From a virus, in the IMG/VR virus record IMGVR_UViG_3300003890_000058, positions 1 to 54,710 of that record: a stretch of DNA of 54,710 nt; one strand, given 5' to 3'. The notes beneath the pieces were generated by a model. That model was not told the DNA's origin, searched no databases, and was given only the letters and a program-made list of their open reading frames with translations. Shown in pieces: positions 29,767-38,331 of this stretch. The position numbers were made by a program, and so were the translations under genes. How positions within the stretch are numbered: the stretch's first letter is position 1; every line of letters starts with the position of its first letter.

Positions 29767-31758
29767 ATGCAACAATCAGGAAAATCCAGGAAAAGATCTC
29801 GAGAAGACCAGTATATCATTGACGATAGCTGGGTTTCAGCTTCAAGTTGTAGGAATTATCTTTTAAAAGATCCTCTGTTAGATTGGTTGAATTATCATGC
29901 CAGTTCTATAGCACTCAAGTATAATGACTATAGTGGGAAGATTATGAAAGCACTTCAAGAGGGAAATCCTGGTCAAACCCTGATATCTAATTCTGTACCT
30001 AGAGAACCTACACAGTTTACCGAGTATATCAAACAAAGAGGAAATAAATTCGAAGAGCACCTTGTAAAATATTTATACCAGAAATTGGGTGCACACAATA
30101 TTCGGGATATTGGTGGAACTCATCTAAATTGTCCAAGTTCCCCTACTAAATTTAGAGAAACCGTTGATGCTATAAAAGAAGGAGTTCCAATTATTTATAG
30201 TGGAGTTCTTCATGATCCGGAAGAAAAGATTTATGGAGTTCCTGATTTAATTGTTCGAAGTGATTGGCTTAAAAAACTGGTTGTATTAGCTCCACTAACC
30301 CGAGAAGAAGAGAAAATTCCTGCACCAGCCTTAAATGGAAATTACCATTATCGAATTTTAGATATTAAATTATCGACATTGCCTTTATGTACCGATGGTA
30401 TTCATCTTCGAAATGCTGGAAGTATTCCAGCTTACAAAGGTCAAGTTTATATTTATAATCAAATGCTCGCCAAAATTCAAGGTTATGATCCTGGTGTTGC
30501 TTATCTACTTGGACGGAAATGGAAAACACCTGAACTACGTGGAAATTCTTGCTTAGATCGTTTAGGTGTAATCGATTTTCGACCTGAACATCAAATACAA
30601 GTTGATAAAGAAATTGTGATAAAAACTCGTGAAGCTATTAAATGGCTTCGTGAGATGAAAGAGGGTGAGAATTGGGATCTTAATCAGATTCCACTGCCTC
30701 GAGAAGAGTTGTATCCAAATATGTCCAATCGATCAGACTATCCATGGCGAAGTGTTAAAAAGCATATGGCTAATAAGATTGATGAGATTACATGTTTATG
30801 GCAAGTCGGTCCTAAGAAAAGAAAACTTGCACATAGTAAAGGAATATATAGATGGACAGATCCTCTATGTACACCCGAAGCTCTTGGGATCAAAGATGGT
30901 GAAATTGCTAGAGTTCTAACTGCAATTCTTGATATCAATAGAGATCCAAATGCACCTTTAATCCGTCCTGCCAAAATCAGGAATAATTATGGTAATTGGC
31001 AAAATAGACGTAAATTAGAGTTTTATGTAGATTTTGAAGCTGTCAGTGATCTTATAGATAACTTCGAAAATCTTCCCGAAAGTCTATCGGATGCTCTCAT
31101 TATCCTAATCGGTGTCGGTTACACAGATCCTGACACCAAAGAATGGCATTATACTCATTTTATGGTCAATGAACTTACACTTGAAGAAGAGGACAGAATC
31201 TGTCGTGAATTTATCACGTATGTTCAACAAGCTATTCAGAAACATGATTGCAAACCTCATTTAATTCATTGGTCTAATGCAGAAAGAATCATGTGGGAAG
31301 CTGCTAGTAAAAGACATCCTGAGAATAAAGATTTTTCAGAGATTAGTGAATATTGGTTTGATCTTCTTAAAGTTTTTGGAGCTGAACCCATTGTAACTAA
31401 AGGATGTTTATCTTTTGGATTAAAAGAAGTTGCTAAAACTTGGTATAAACATAAATTAATTCAGAGCTCTTGGAATTCTGATAGTCCATGTCAAAGTGGT
31501 TCCAATGTAGTCTCTATAGCATATCGAGCAGCTAAAGAGTGTAAGGAAAGTAATGACAGTATGCAAAATCATCCTCTTATAAAAGAAATGATTAAGTATA
31601 ATGAAATAGATTGCAAAGTGTTGTCCGAAATTATAGATTATCTTCGAGAAAATCATGTTAAACATAAAAGGGTACGTATTAATAAAAGATTGGCTCTTGC
31701 AAAACAAAAACCTAAAGTTGGTATTACAAAAGCATCACTTCGTCCTCGTATCCGTTAA
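29767..31758 (+). CDS. RecB-like nuclease fused to RNase H-like exonuclease domain
   Basis: The 663-residue protein has an N-terminal PD-(D/E)XK-like region (YGVPDLIVRSDW ... YRILDIKLSTL, about residues 155-215), as in RecB/Cas4-type nucleases, followed by a DEDD-type RNase H-like domain (LEFYVDFEAVSDLID about 418, IHWSNAERIMWEAA about 500, YNEIDCKVLSEIIDYL near the end). This is the layout of bacterial RecB-family/YprB-like predicted nucleases, here complete in one chain. ATG 29767 is preferred because it sits in AAAATG context and skips 24 hydrophobic, unconserved residues. The role in DNA repair or recombination is inferred. Confidence 0.75.
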   Translation: MQQSGKSRKRSREDQYIIDDSWVSASSCRNYLLKDPLLDWLNYHASSIALKYNDYSGKIMKALQEGNPGQTLISNSVPREPTQFTEYIKQRGNKFEEHLVKYLYQKLGAHNIRDIGGTHLNCPSSPTKFRETVDAIKEGVPIIYSGVLHDPEEKIYGVPDLIVRSDWLKKLVVLAPLTREEEKIPAPALNGNYHYRILDIKLSTLPLCTDGIHLRNAGSIPAYKGQVYIYNQMLAKIQGYDPGVAYLLGRKWKTPELRGNSCLDRLGVIDFRPEHQIQVDKEIVIKTREAIKWLREMKEGENWDLNQIPLPREELYPNMSNRSDYPWRSVKKHMANKIDEITCLWQVGPKKRKLAHSKGIYRWTDPLCTPEALGIKDGEIARVLTAILDINRDPNAPLIRPAKIRNNYGNWQNRRKLEFYVDFEAVSDLIDNFENLPESLSDALIILIGVGYTDPDTKEWHYTHFMVNELTLEEEDRICREFITYVQQAIQKHDCKPHLIHWSNAERIMWEAASKRHPENKDFSEISEYWFDLLKVFGAEPIVTKGCLSFGLKEVAKTWYKHKLIQSSWNSDSPCQSGSNVVSIAYRAAKECKESNDSMQNHPLIKEMIKYNEIDCKVLSEIIDYLRENHVKHKRVRINKRLALAKQKPKVGITKASLRPRIR

Positions 31759-31830
31759 TTAAAATAATGATATCATCTTATTCAAAGAAAATGATACCAT
31801 TAAAGATACATATCCTCTTAGGTAAAATAG

Positions 31831-34800
31831 ATGGAAAGAAAAGGATTTCCCCTTTATATAAAAATGAGTCATAGATATAATCTCCGTAGCAGGAAAGTTC
31901 AATCTGAAAGATCTGAAATATTTGAAGGATCCGAAGGATCTGAAGGATCCGAAGGATCTGAAGGATCTGAAGATGTCGAAGACTCGGAATCTGTGATTGG
32001 GAATGTATCAGAAGAATTAATCTCATCTGAAGAATATCAATCAGAAGATTCTAATGCTAGAAAATCAGAAAATCCCGCTGAAAAATTGGAAGATCCTACT
32101 AAGAAATCTCGTAAGCGTAAGGAGTCTACACAATCTGAAGAAGATACCATTAAGAAGCGACTTCGGTGCAAAAACACACAGATTAATTATTTTGATCATG
32201 AAAGTCCTGAAAGTCCTGAAGATCAAGATTATAATCCCAGTAACGTGGTATCCGATCCCATTTCAGATTCCATGGAGAATTTAATTGCTAATCGTTTGCG
32301 TATTCTTGGAGTCGATCTACCAGATAAAGATCTTCGTCGTGCCATTAAAAGAAGTCTTTCTCAAGCTCAAGCAGATCTCGCTAATGAAGGAACATTATTA
32401 GTTAATTCTGAGTGGAAATCTGGTCTTACTCAAGAGACCGTAGATGAATTGGCTCCGATTCTAGAGAAAATTAAGTTAGATATTGATGAATCTATACCTA
32501 CACTTACGAAAATTCTTAAAGCCAAAATCTCATTTAGCGATAAAAAGAAAGCGGTTGAACTATTTGATATTTATAGAAATACCGAACCTCGAACACAAGA
32601 TCAATTAAAAATCCGAGATGAGATCAATGCGATTTTACAACACGAATTTAAAGGGGATTTGACAGAACTTCAGGAACTCGAGAAAAAAGAAGAAGATCTA
32701 CGAAAACGTGTAGCAGGTCCAAATTCCATCTTTGAACTTAAAACGCAAATTCTAAACTTAGATGCAGATGACAATATCAAAGCTTCTATATATGATAAAT
32801 ATTTAAAACTTCAACGTTTAGATCCTTCGGATGTAGAATATAGAAATACTAGAGAATGGATTCATTGGGCTGTTAGTTTACCATATCGTAAAGTTAGAGC
32901 ACCACCACCAAATGTAGATATATCCGATCCAGTATCGGTAAATGCTTATTGTTCTCAAATTTATGCAAAGTTAAACGAAAAAATGTTTGGAATGGAAAAT
33001 GTAAAACAAGAACTTATCCAGATTTTAGCCAAGAAACTTACTAATCCCAATGCAATTGGTTGTACTATTGCTTTGAAGGGAGAACCCGGTGTTGGTAAGT
33101 GTCTTGATCCCAATGAACTTGTCTTGATGTATAGTGGAGAGTTTAAGAAGGCTAGTGATATTGTAGTTGGTGACATTTTGATGGGTGACGACAGCACACC
33201 ACGACATGTTCTATCAACAACAACAGGAATCGATGATATGTATAAGATTATTCCTAATAAAGGTGAATCTTATATAGTAAATGCTCCTCATATTCTTTCA
33301 CTTAAAGCTTCAAGGAATCCGGAGGTTTTCTTAGAGAAAAACAGATATCGTGTTATATGGTTTGAAAATGGTAATAAGAAAAGTAAGATCTTTAGTTTTG
33401 GTGCAAACCAAACCATGGATATAGCTTATGAAAAAGCCATTAAATTCAAAGATTCTATTACTGCATATGATGATATCATCGATATTCCTTTGAAGGAGTA
33501 TCTTAAAAAATCTAAAACATGGAAGACTAATTATAAAGGATATCGAGTCGGTGTTGAATTTCCAAACAAATCTGTTCCTATGAATCCATATGTACTAGGA
33601 TATTGGCTCGGAAATGGAACAAGTACACAATCTGAAATTGCAACTGTTGAACCTGAAGTAATTGAATATTTCCAAAAGAATATTCATGGATTACATGTTA
33701 GATCTAACAAAAAGGGAGATTCTTTTGGAAATGATGTTAAAGGATCAAAAGATAATTATTTTCTTAATGCCCTAGAGACATTGAATGTTTTTGGAAATAA
33801 ACATATTCCTCATCTGTACAAATGTAATTCCAGAGAAATTAGACTTTCTATTCTAGCTGGATTAATTGATTCTAATGGTTCTTTAAATCATAATCGTTAC
33901 GAAATTACACAGAAAAATAAACAATTAGCGGATGATATTGTATATTTATGTCGATCACTTGGATTTTCTTGTTATCAATCTTGTGTATATAAAACAGGGC
34001 TGTATTATAGATGTATAATTAGTGGATCTGGACTTGAAGAAATTCCGGTCCTCTTAAATCGAAAGAAAGCACAACCTAAACAACAAATAAAGGATGTCTT
34101 AAAATATGGATTTACTGTAGAATATCTTGGAAAAGGGCCTTATTGCGGATTCGAAATTGACGGTAATCGTAGATTTATCCTTAAAGATTTTACCGTGACT
34201 CATAACACTCATATTGCCAGAGCGTTTGCTGAAGCTTTAAATGAATCATTTGAAATTTTATCTATGGGAGGCTTAGAAGACCCGTCTATTCTTAAAGGTA
34301 CCGACGAATCATGGGTAGGGTCAAGTCCAAGTATTATTCTTCAAATTTTAAAGCGAATGAAATCTTCCTCCGGTATTGTCTTGATTGATGAAATCGATAA
34401 ATTAGGTGATACTGAAAAAGGAAAACAAGTCCAATATGCACTTCTTCATATTTCCGATTATACACAAAATAAAGAGTTTCGAGATAACTTTCTATCAGAA
34501 ATTCCACATGATCTTTCTCGTATTATGTTTATTTATACTATGAATCGAGATGATTGGTTAGATCCTACTTTAAGAGATCGAATGTATATAATAACGGTTA
34601 AAAATTATACTCTGTCAGAGAAGAAAGAAATCATTAAGAATTATCTTCTTCCTACGGAGCTTAAAAATGTAGGATTAGGTATAGATCAAGTTTCATTTAC
34701 CGAAGATGGAGTATCTACACTTATGTCATTGTTAAGTTCTCAAATTAAAGTAGGTGGAATGCGACCTATTCAGAAAGAAGTTCGAAGTATAGTAGGTAGA

Positions 34801-34971
34801 ATTAATCTACTTCGAACAATTACTCTTCCTGATGGAACAACAGGTCCTATAAAGTTATCTTATCATATTCCAAATTTCAAGCTTCCATGTGTCTTAGATT
34901 CAGTAACAGTTCGTAAACTTATTTCGGATGAAGGTTTACGAAATACAGAAAATTTGTTCTATATTATCTAA
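31831..34971 (+). CDS. Lon-like AAA+ ATPase with an intein in the P-loop
   Basis: The 1046-residue precursor contains a 369-aa intein; the host protein has about 677 residues. An acidic, Ser/Glu-rich start (GSEGSEGSEGSE) is followed by a helical region and the Lon-type AAA+ domain: IALKGEPGVGK|THIARAF (Walker A), a VLIDEIDKL Walker B and MNRDDWLDPTLRDRM sensor/arginine-finger region. No C-terminal Lon protease domain with a catalytic Ser-Lys dyad is seen; the protein ends about 100 residues after the AAA+ lid. It resembles the mimivirus Lon homologue, so an unfoldase rather than a protease is likely. An alternative ATG at 31864 (MSHRYNLRSRK, with AAAATG context) may be the true start. Confidence 0.88.
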   Translation: MERKGFPLYIKMSHRYNLRSRKVQSERSEIFEGSEGSEGSEGSEGSEDVEDSESVIGNVSEELISSEEYQSEDSNARKSENPAEKLEDPTKKSRKRKESTQSEEDTIKKRLRCKNTQINYFDHESPESPEDQDYNPSNVVSDPISDSMENLIANRLRILGVDLPDKDLRRAIKRSLSQAQADLANEGTLLVNSEWKSGLTQETVDELAPILEKIKLDIDESIPTLTKILKAKISFSDKKKAVELFDIYRNTEPRTQDQLKIRDEINAILQHEFKGDLTELQELEKKEEDLRKRVAGPNSIFELKTQILNLDADDNIKASIYDKYLKLQRLDPSDVEYRNTREWIHWAVSLPYRKVRAPPPNVDISDPVSVNAYCSQIYAKLNEKMFGMENVKQELIQILAKKLTNPNAIGCTIALKGEPGVGKCLDPNELVLMYSGEFKKASDIVVGDILMGDDSTPRHVLSTTTGIDDMYKIIPNKGESYIVNAPHILSLKASRNPEVFLEKNRYRVIWFENGNKKSKIFSFGANQTMDIAYEKAIKFKDSITAYDDIIDIPLKEYLKKSKTWKTNYKGYRVGVEFPNKSVPMNPYVLGYWLGNGTSTQSEIATVEPEVIEYFQKNIHGLHVRSNKKGDSFGNDVKGSKDNYFLNALETLNVFGNKHIPHLYKCNSREIRLSILAGLIDSNGSLNHNRYEITQKNKQLADDIVYLCRSLGFSCYQSCVYKTGLYYRCIISGSGLEEIPVLLNRKKAQPKQQIKDVLKYGFTVEYLGKGPYCGFEIDGNRRFILKDFTVTHNTHIARAFAEALNESFEILSMGGLEDPSILKGTDESWVGSSPSIILQILKRMKSSSGIVLIDEIDKLGDTEKGKQVQYALLHISDYTQNKEFRDNFLSEIPHDLSRIMFIYTMNRDDWLDPTLRDRMYIITVKNYTLSEKKEIIKNYLLPTELKNVGLGIDQVSFTEDGVSTLMSLLSSQIKVGGMRPIQKEVRSIVGRINLLRTITLPDGTTGPIKLSYHIPNFKLPCVLDSVTVRKLISDEGLRNTENLFYII
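31919..31972 (+). repeat. GGATC(T/C)GAA coding repeats
   Basis: Six tandem 9-nt units encoding GSE at the N-terminus of the Lon-like protein. Confidence 0.8.
33100..34206 (+). other. Intein in the AAA+ Walker A motif (369 aa)
   Basis: Residues 424-792, from Cys (CLDPNELVLMYSG) to ...DFTVTHN, with Thr as the next extein residue (GEPGVGK|THIA). It has Hint blocks (VVGDILMGDDSTPRHV; VNAPHILSLK) and endonuclease motifs VLGYWLGNGT and ILAGLIDSNGSLNH. Before splicing the ATPase cannot bind nucleotide. Confidence 0.9.
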
Positions 34972-35001
34972 TTACATTAGTTTAATCAAACTAACGTAAT
35001 T
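34970..35001. terminator. Hairpin between convergent genes
   Basis: 14-nt arms (AATTACATTAGTTT with one mismatch), 4-nt loop, between stops at 34971 (+) and 35004 (-). Confidence 0.65.
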
Positions 35002-35003
35002 AT

Positions 35004-35657
35004 TTATTCTATAGTATTATCCTTGGATATATTTTTGGATATATCAGTAGATATATTTTTGGATATATCAGTAGATATATTTTTGGATATATCAGTAGAT
35101 ATGTTTTTGGAATATGCATCTAAAAGAAGTTTTAGACGTTCGGATTCGGTAGATATCCATTTAGGTATACTTAAATATAACCAAATTAACTCACATAACA
35201 TCATGGAGGTTCCGATTTTACCTATTGAAGTTAGTGTAGAAGAATTTAATAAATATCCAAATCCAAACAGAATGCTTGAAAATCCGAATATATATTTACT
35301 CCAGAAGGTCCATCGTTTTCTAGACTTATATGCTGAATACCAACATTCCCATTTTGAAATCAAGTCGGGGAAACATCCTCTAATGTTTATATTTAAATGA
35401 GATAATTTTCGATCTACAGGGGACCGAAAATCTAACCATTGAAGAATGTAAAATCCGATTAGTGTCTCTAATCCTCCAGTCGATTTTGAACGACCTATAG
35501 AATATGGATCACTAAATGTATATACCATTAGAGATTCTTGAATATTCATATCGACGGATGTATCATCAGAATCCTTTTCACTGTAGGGATCTAATGGTGT
35601 AGCATGTGTATCCTGCCTATATAAGTGTGTATATAGATTACGGATCTGTTGGATCAT
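35004..35657 (-). CDS. Membrane protein with C-terminal NISTDISK repeats
   Basis: The 217-residue protein has two membrane segments near the middle (WSKYIFGFSSILFGFGYLL and SIGKIGTSMMLCELIWLYL), an N-terminal soluble part, and a C-terminal tail of four tandem KNISTDIS units. No family is recognised. The convergent hairpin follows its stop. It shares the 68-bp gap with the divergent PLP-enzyme gene. Confidence 0.6.
   Translation of the reverse strand: MIQQIRNLYTHLYRQDTHATPLDPYSEKDSDDTSVDMNIQESLMVYTFSDPYSIGRSKSTGGLETLIGFYILQWLDFRSPVDRKLSHLNINIRGCFPDLISKWECWYSAYKSRKRWTFWSKYIFGFSSILFGFGYLLNSSTLTSIGKIGTSMMLCELIWLYLSIPKWISTESERLKLLLDAYSKNISTDISKNISTDISKNISTDISKNISKDNTIE
35021..35110. repeat. 24-nt tandem repeats (NISTDISK on minus)
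   Basis: Three to four near-exact copies of GGATATATCAGTAGATATAT-type units, in frame with the membrane protein. Confidence 0.8.
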
Positions 35658-35725
35658 ATTTATATTTAGAAATTTAAATCAGTACTAGAATTAGTTTTAC
35701 AAAAAATAATCATTTATATTTCTAA

Positions 35726-36544
35726 ATGGAGTTTGATTGGAATGATTATTTACATCGCCAAGAAGTGTGTTCTATGAAAACATTAATATTACCTAATGAT
35801 CAAATCCTTCACTATCAAGAGCTTGGAAATATAACTATTATTAGAGATGATCTTTTATGTGGTGGAACTAAAAGTAGATATCTTTCTAAAATTTTACCTA
35901 TCGATTATGACAATTACGTTTATGTTGGATCTTTATGGGGAGGATTGCAAATTGCTTTAGCGTTAGCTGTTCAAGAACTTAATATGAAATATCCAAATCG
36001 AAATCGACGTGCAATTATTATTACTTTTCAGCCAAAAGGACCAAAAGGATTTCTTCCAGCTCATCCAAAAATAGCAAAAGAATTCGGAGCTGAATTGATT
36101 GTAGTTCCTACAACAAAATGGAGTGATTTAGAAGCTTATGGTAAAGATTTTGCACGACAGCATCCAGATACTTACATTCTTCCAAATGGAATGGATAATT
36201 TAGAAGCTCATGAAGAGATTGCTAATTTAGGTCGACAAATACGAAAACATTTGGGTATATTCGATCAAGTATGGTCAGTCGCTGGAAGTGGATCTTTAAC
36301 ACGAGGACTTCAGGCATCTGGTTTAGGACGTCAATATTATGCGGTTGCTGTAACTGGAGGAATGCCTAATATTGGAAATGCAAAAGGTATTTTGCATCCA
36401 CAATCGTTTGATGAAAGAGTTTTACCTGAAAATCATCCACCTTTTCCATCTGCATCTCATTATGATGCTAAAGGTTGGCAATACGCACTCAATTCAGCTC
36501 AAGAAAATCCAGATAAGAGAATCTTATACTGGAATGTTATGTGA
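35726..36544 (+). CDS. Fold-type II PLP enzyme, ACC deaminase/cysteine desulfhydrase-like
   Basis: The 272-residue protein has ITIIRDDLLCGGTKSRYL (36-53), with K49 as the probable PLP-binding lysine, like DDL..GGNK(T/S)R in ACC deaminase and D-cysteine desulfhydrase. It continues with VGSLWGGLQIALALAV (where relatives have GG.QSNH), and a phosphate-loop-like VAGSGSLTRGL (about 194). It is shorter than bacterial ACC deaminases (about 330 aa). The SNH motif (catalytic Ser) is replaced, so the substrate may differ. PLP lyases of this kind are unusual in giant viruses. The product's role is unknown. Confidence 0.65.
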   Translation: MEFDWNDYLHRQEVCSMKTLILPNDQILHYQELGNITIIRDDLLCGGTKSRYLSKILPIDYDNYVYVGSLWGGLQIALALAVQELNMKYPNRNRRAIIITFQPKGPKGFLPAHPKIAKEFGAELIVVPTTKWSDLEAYGKDFARQHPDTYILPNGMDNLEAHEEIANLGRQIRKHLGIFDQVWSVAGSGSLTRGLQASGLGRQYYAVAVTGGMPNIGNAKGILHPQSFDERVLPENHPPFPSASHYDAKGWQYALNSAQENPDKRILYWNVM

Positions 36545-36617
36545 AATTGGTATATGTACACATTTTTTATTAAAGTAAATATCAATAAGAATTGACTTTA
36601 TGATGCTGACACATTAA

Positions 36618-36647
36618 TTTATCATATATAATATTATATATGATATA
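36618..36647 (+). terminator. Hairpin between the PLP enzyme and oxygenase-like genes
   Basis: Perfect 13-bp stem (TTTATCATATATA with TATATATGATAAA), 4-nt loop, 74 nt after the PLP gene stop and 7 nt before the next ATG. Confidence 0.5.
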
Positions 36648-36653
36648 AAAGGG

Positions 36654-38183
36654 ATGACGTCTTTATTTAAACACCAACCTATATATAGTAATATGTTTGC
36701 ATCATCTAGTGGATCTAAAGTTTATATAGAAAAAGACAGTATATCACGTGATGTAAACATCATACAGCAAGGTTCTGATGAAAAGAATGCCGTGCAGTGT
36801 ATAGTATTAAAGAAATTATTTTCTGATGATATAATGAAGAATCAAGAAGGTAATTTTTTTGATGTTAACCATTATTTCGAAATAATCGATTATGATTGTG
36901 ATGTTTATATTGATAATATTATAACCGAATGCGCACCATACAATGGATCAAACCAGCTACACAGAGCAACCTTCTTGTCTAAGAACCAACCTAAAGATGT
37001 CACTACGTGGTATAGTAAATCATCATTTAAGGATACTAATATGAAATCACCTAGAAAAAATAATATTAAATCAGAAGAAGTTTCATCATTGAAATCCCCT
37101 CGAAGATATAATATGATTAGATTACCATCTAGAGATCCCAATATTAGGATGTCTAGAAAAGACATATTACTTAAAGTACCTCAAAGAGATTTATATCACC
37201 AAGTACATCCTGATGCACCTAGTAACGGAACACATGTAGGAGGATTCCAATACGAAAAATCACATGATTCTTTACACACAGACACAAATAAAAACATTAT
37301 ACAATCAAATAATGAGAGATCAATCATCGAGAGTACCTCTATAAAAGATAACTCGGAAGGGAAAAGAAGATTACTGTTTAAATTTCGGAAAGCTAGACTT
37401 CCAAAAGATTTAACATCTCAAGCATTTCAGAATTTACTTCCAATAGCTCAGAAATCTAAAACTAATAATCGTGGTATTGCTTCTGGAAAAGTAGATCCAT
37501 CTCGAATTTCAGGAAATATAATTGGAATCACCTCACCTAATCGTCATCGGACATCGGTAATATTTGCTGATGGTAGAGAAAGTTCATATACAGTAGCTAA
37601 TTCAGTTTCCAGTTTTATTGCAGGATATTATGATAAACCGATCCGTCGACTTGCTACACCTGACTACTCCTCACATGGGAAGAAATATCCATGTAGATTA
37701 ACAAGCTTTAGTCGTAATCATGTTAAAGAATGGCATCAAGTACTTCCGTTGATTGAATATATTGATAATGAATATTCCATAATTTTACCTGATAAATATG
37801 AAGAACAAAAAAAGCTTACTCAAAAAATACCAGATTTCACAATTGGATCCGATGAGAAAGTTACCCCTTTGGGCAACCAGAAGAGAACCATCTTTACAAC
37901 CATAACAGTTAATTATAATTGGAGAACGGCTACTCATATCGATAAGGGTGATCTTCAGGATGCATATAGTGTACTTACAGTTTGTGAAAGAGGACAATGG
38001 AGCGGTTGTTATTTAGGATATCCCCAATATGGTGTGTGTATAAATGTAAGAGAAGGTGATATACTCATTATGGATCCACATGAATATCATTGTAATACAG
38101 AACTACATTTAGAAAGTCCTGATGCAGTTCGTCTTTCATTAATTATATATTGTCGACAAGGAATACTCAAGTGTACATCATAA
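36654..38183 (+). CDS. Candidate TET/JBP-like 2OG-Fe(II) dioxygenase
   Basis: The 509-residue protein has a low-complexity N-terminus (Lys/Ser/Arg-rich, about residues 120-250) and a C-terminal domain with oxygenase signs: VNYNWRTATHIDKGDLQDAY with H428 and D430, GQWSGCYLGYPQYGVCINVREGDILIM, a distal His in DPHEYHCNTE (H476 or H479), and R493 in VRLSLIIYC. The order HxD, Gly-rich strand, GD(I/V)L, H, R matches the double-stranded beta-helix of 2-oxoglutarate/Fe(II) enzymes and most resembles the TET/JBP type that oxidises pyrimidine bases. Substrate is not known; other DSBH hydroxylases remain possible. The start may be 36654 or the internal ATG of MFASSSGSK. Confidence 0.55.
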   Translation: MTSLFKHQPIYSNMFASSSGSKVYIEKDSISRDVNIIQQGSDEKNAVQCIVLKKLFSDDIMKNQEGNFFDVNHYFEIIDYDCDVYIDNIITECAPYNGSNQLHRATFLSKNQPKDVTTWYSKSSFKDTNMKSPRKNNIKSEEVSSLKSPRRYNMIRLPSRDPNIRMSRKDILLKVPQRDLYHQVHPDAPSNGTHVGGFQYEKSHDSLHTDTNKNIIQSNNERSIIESTSIKDNSEGKRRLLFKFRKARLPKDLTSQAFQNLLPIAQKSKTNNRGIASGKVDPSRISGNIIGITSPNRHRTSVIFADGRESSYTVANSVSSFIAGYYDKPIRRLATPDYSSHGKKYPCRLTSFSRNHVKEWHQVLPLIEYIDNEYSIILPDKYEEQKKLTQKIPDFTIGSDEKVTPLGNQKRTIFTTITVNYNWRTATHIDKGDLQDAYSVLTVCERGQWSGCYLGYPQYGVCINVREGDILIMDPHEYHCNTELHLESPDAVRLSLIIYCRQGILKCTS

Positions 38184-38191
38184 ATGTACAC
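38171..38191 (+). terminator. Hairpin spanning the oxygenase-like stop codon
   Basis: Perfect 8-bp stem (GTGTACAT with ATGTACAC) with the TAA stop inside the 5-nt loop. Confidence 0.45.
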
Positions 38192-38331
38192 ATATTATTT
38201 TACTAGATTAAAACTTATACTATTTACATACCGTAATGATTACTGTGTGGTATTTTTTAAATTGATAAAAAAATTAGTATAAGTGATACTTATTAAATGA
38301 TATATATATTGAAGAATATAGTAGGATAATA

